A DNA stretch of 64,000 bases from Campylorhamphus procurvoides. Lineage: Eukaryota; Chordata; Aves; Passeriformes; Dendrocolaptidae. The stretch is from contig WBMV01002870.1 in assembly GCA_013396655.1 (NCBI GenBank), forward strand, positions 74,450 through 138,449. Reading direction: 5' to 3'. A program made the translations under genes and the position numbers. The stretch's first letter is position 1. Every line of letters starts with the position of its first letter. Shown here one piece after another: positions 62,570 through 64,000 of this stretch. The notes beneath the pieces are model-generated. The model was not told the origin of the DNA. It saw nothing but the letters and a program-made list of their open reading frames with translations, and searched no databases.

Positions 62570-64000
62570 TTGTTTTCCACATTGCATAGAGCATCTTATA
62601 AATGCATTTTCATTTTCTTGATATTCTAACACTTGTGTTGAATACCAGAAACACAATATAGAGTATTTGCAAAAAATAAGATTCACCATTCATGAAATTT
62701 ACAATTGCCTTTCTTGGAAATATAAAGTTACATGACAAAGGTAAATCTGTAGGATTTCTTTAGAGTGTTTATACAAACCAACACCAAAATTGTGTACTTC
62801 GATGCTATGGATAGGTCCTAAGGATACTGACCGTTCTTATGGCAGGAATTACTGCTTTCTGCTGTGCACAGTCTGGTGTTCTGCAAACTAGGGATGACGC
62901 CTTTAGACGCCATCCTTCTGACAGTCATTGCACTGGTTGTCAAAGCCTCATTACCAGTCATGTCTGCACAACAGCTTTAAGAGGAGAGGACCTTGCAACT
63001 TCTACTTCTTCCTTCATATCTTGCATATCATTTAGGATTATTGCACTGTATTTCTATTTTGTGTTTCTGTGATTTATAATCTCCTACAAGTTTCTTTTCC
63101 TATGTGAAATAGTTGCTACTGCTTCTTTTCAGGACAACAAAGACTTGATAATTCAAATATTAATTAACACTTTTCTGAGATTCATGTCATTGGCAGTTCT
63201 ATTGCTCACATTTACAGCTGATAAAAGAGTGGGATAGATTTTTACATTCTTCATGGCCATGCAAGATGTGAACTTTGCATGTAGTAATCAAATATTAAAC
63301 GTATTTTTACCTTTAATTTGCACACAAACTACATTGAGTTTTAAAAATAATTGTATTAAGGTATGGAAAACATTATTTATTAATTTTTATGTTGGCACGT
63401 TTCTGAGCTGTGAAATAAAAAATAGAAATCTCATTTGTGACATGAACTTAATAAGCTATTTCTCAGCATGGCTTTTAAACTAGTTGACAAAAGGAAAAAA
63501 GAAATCAAAATTATCTGACTATTCATAAAATATGGATTTAATACATTGCACATTAAATATTCTTCTAGGATTGATAGAATGCCTTGAATAATAAATACTT
63601 CTAGTTGTAAATAATGTATTTTATTTCTGAAACCTCTGAACCTCTTATACCTCAAATTTAATTTGATCAGGTCTAAAAAGGCTCAGCTAGATTTTCTCTA
63701 TAAGTATTGTAAGGTTGATGTGTTTTCTGGGATAACTGAGAGTGAACGTGGCCTCCCTGGGTACACAAAGAGAAGTTGCTGTTTGGTTTGGATCCCTGCA
63801 GGGAATGAAGAGCCCAGAGCTTTTCCACAGCTACTACTAGTCTTGTGGGAGGGTATTGCAGCTCTGTGAAGGTTATTCCTCTCTTTGGACTCAAGCAAAT
63901 GTTGCTAGAGACTAAATAAATTGCAGAATGGGCCCTAACTTTGCCCCTACACAGTGGGCACTCACAGAGATGTCCTCAGTCAGCTCACAATGGCTTTCCC
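62570..64000. other. Intergenic to window end, no gene recognised
   Basis: AT-rich unique DNA with only short open frames on both strands. No repeat, RNA gene or regulatory site that I can support. Confidence 0.4.

Noticed and set aside
1..64000. Prokaryote-type systems (operons, CRISPR, phage defence)
   Set aside because: Introns, CpG islands, CR1 and SINE elements and microsatellites show vertebrate nuclear DNA; no spaced direct-repeat array or gene cluster is present.

Overview
The window looks like bird nuclear DNA, possibly from a songbird. Three things point there. There are CR1 LINE copies, one of them (about 62172-62569) ending in the avian ATTCTATG octamer tail. There is a tRNA-Ile-headed, CR1-tailed SINE (60853-60999, minus strand) of the kind known from passerines (TguSINE1 type). 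The rest is long AT-rich non-coding DNA with CpG islands around a developmental gene. There are no operons, bacterial signals, CRISPR arrays or rRNA genes.

The only protein-coding gene I can support is the 5' end of IRX4, an Iroquois/TALE homeobox transcription factor, on the minus strand at the left edge. Coding exon 1 (1364 down to 1320, 15 codons) and exon 2 (387 down to 136, 84 codons) are joined by a 932-bp GT-AG phase-0 intron. Intron 2 runs off the left end, so the homeobox lies outside the window. The upstream side carries a proximal promoter with a weak TATA-like element, face-to-face CCAAT boxes, a TACATGTA palindrome (Iroquois-type site) and a full palindromic CRE. Between about 5.4 and 8.3 kb there are two further CpG islands, possible upstream 5'UTR exons with good minus-strand donors, and an AT-rich island with paired SOX-like sites.

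From about 8.3 kb to the right end there is no convincing gene. This fits the known layout of the IRXA cluster (IRX4, IRX2, IRX1), whose members are separated by large gene deserts rich in conserved enhancers. I mark AT-rich, homeodomain-motif-dense stretches (about 2.0, 2.7-3.2, 6.2-6.5, 10.5, 24.0, 48.3 and 54.3-54.9 kb) as candidate regulatory elements, but this is inference from composition and motifs, not alignment.

The right part holds most of the recognisable repeats: an ancient L2-like LINE relic (50966-51290), an old CR1/L3-like element apparently split by a younger CR1 (55940-58110), the SINE, and a 5'-truncated CR1 that still reads through the end of its ORF2. Small-scale structures include a perfect 27-bp inverted repeat (12976-13002), a 28-bp TA-rich palindrome (60402-60429), short tandem duplications and CA/GTTT/TA microsatellites. 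I found no clear evidence of an unknown multi-gene system. The most testable novelty is in the regulatory architecture upstream of IRX4.
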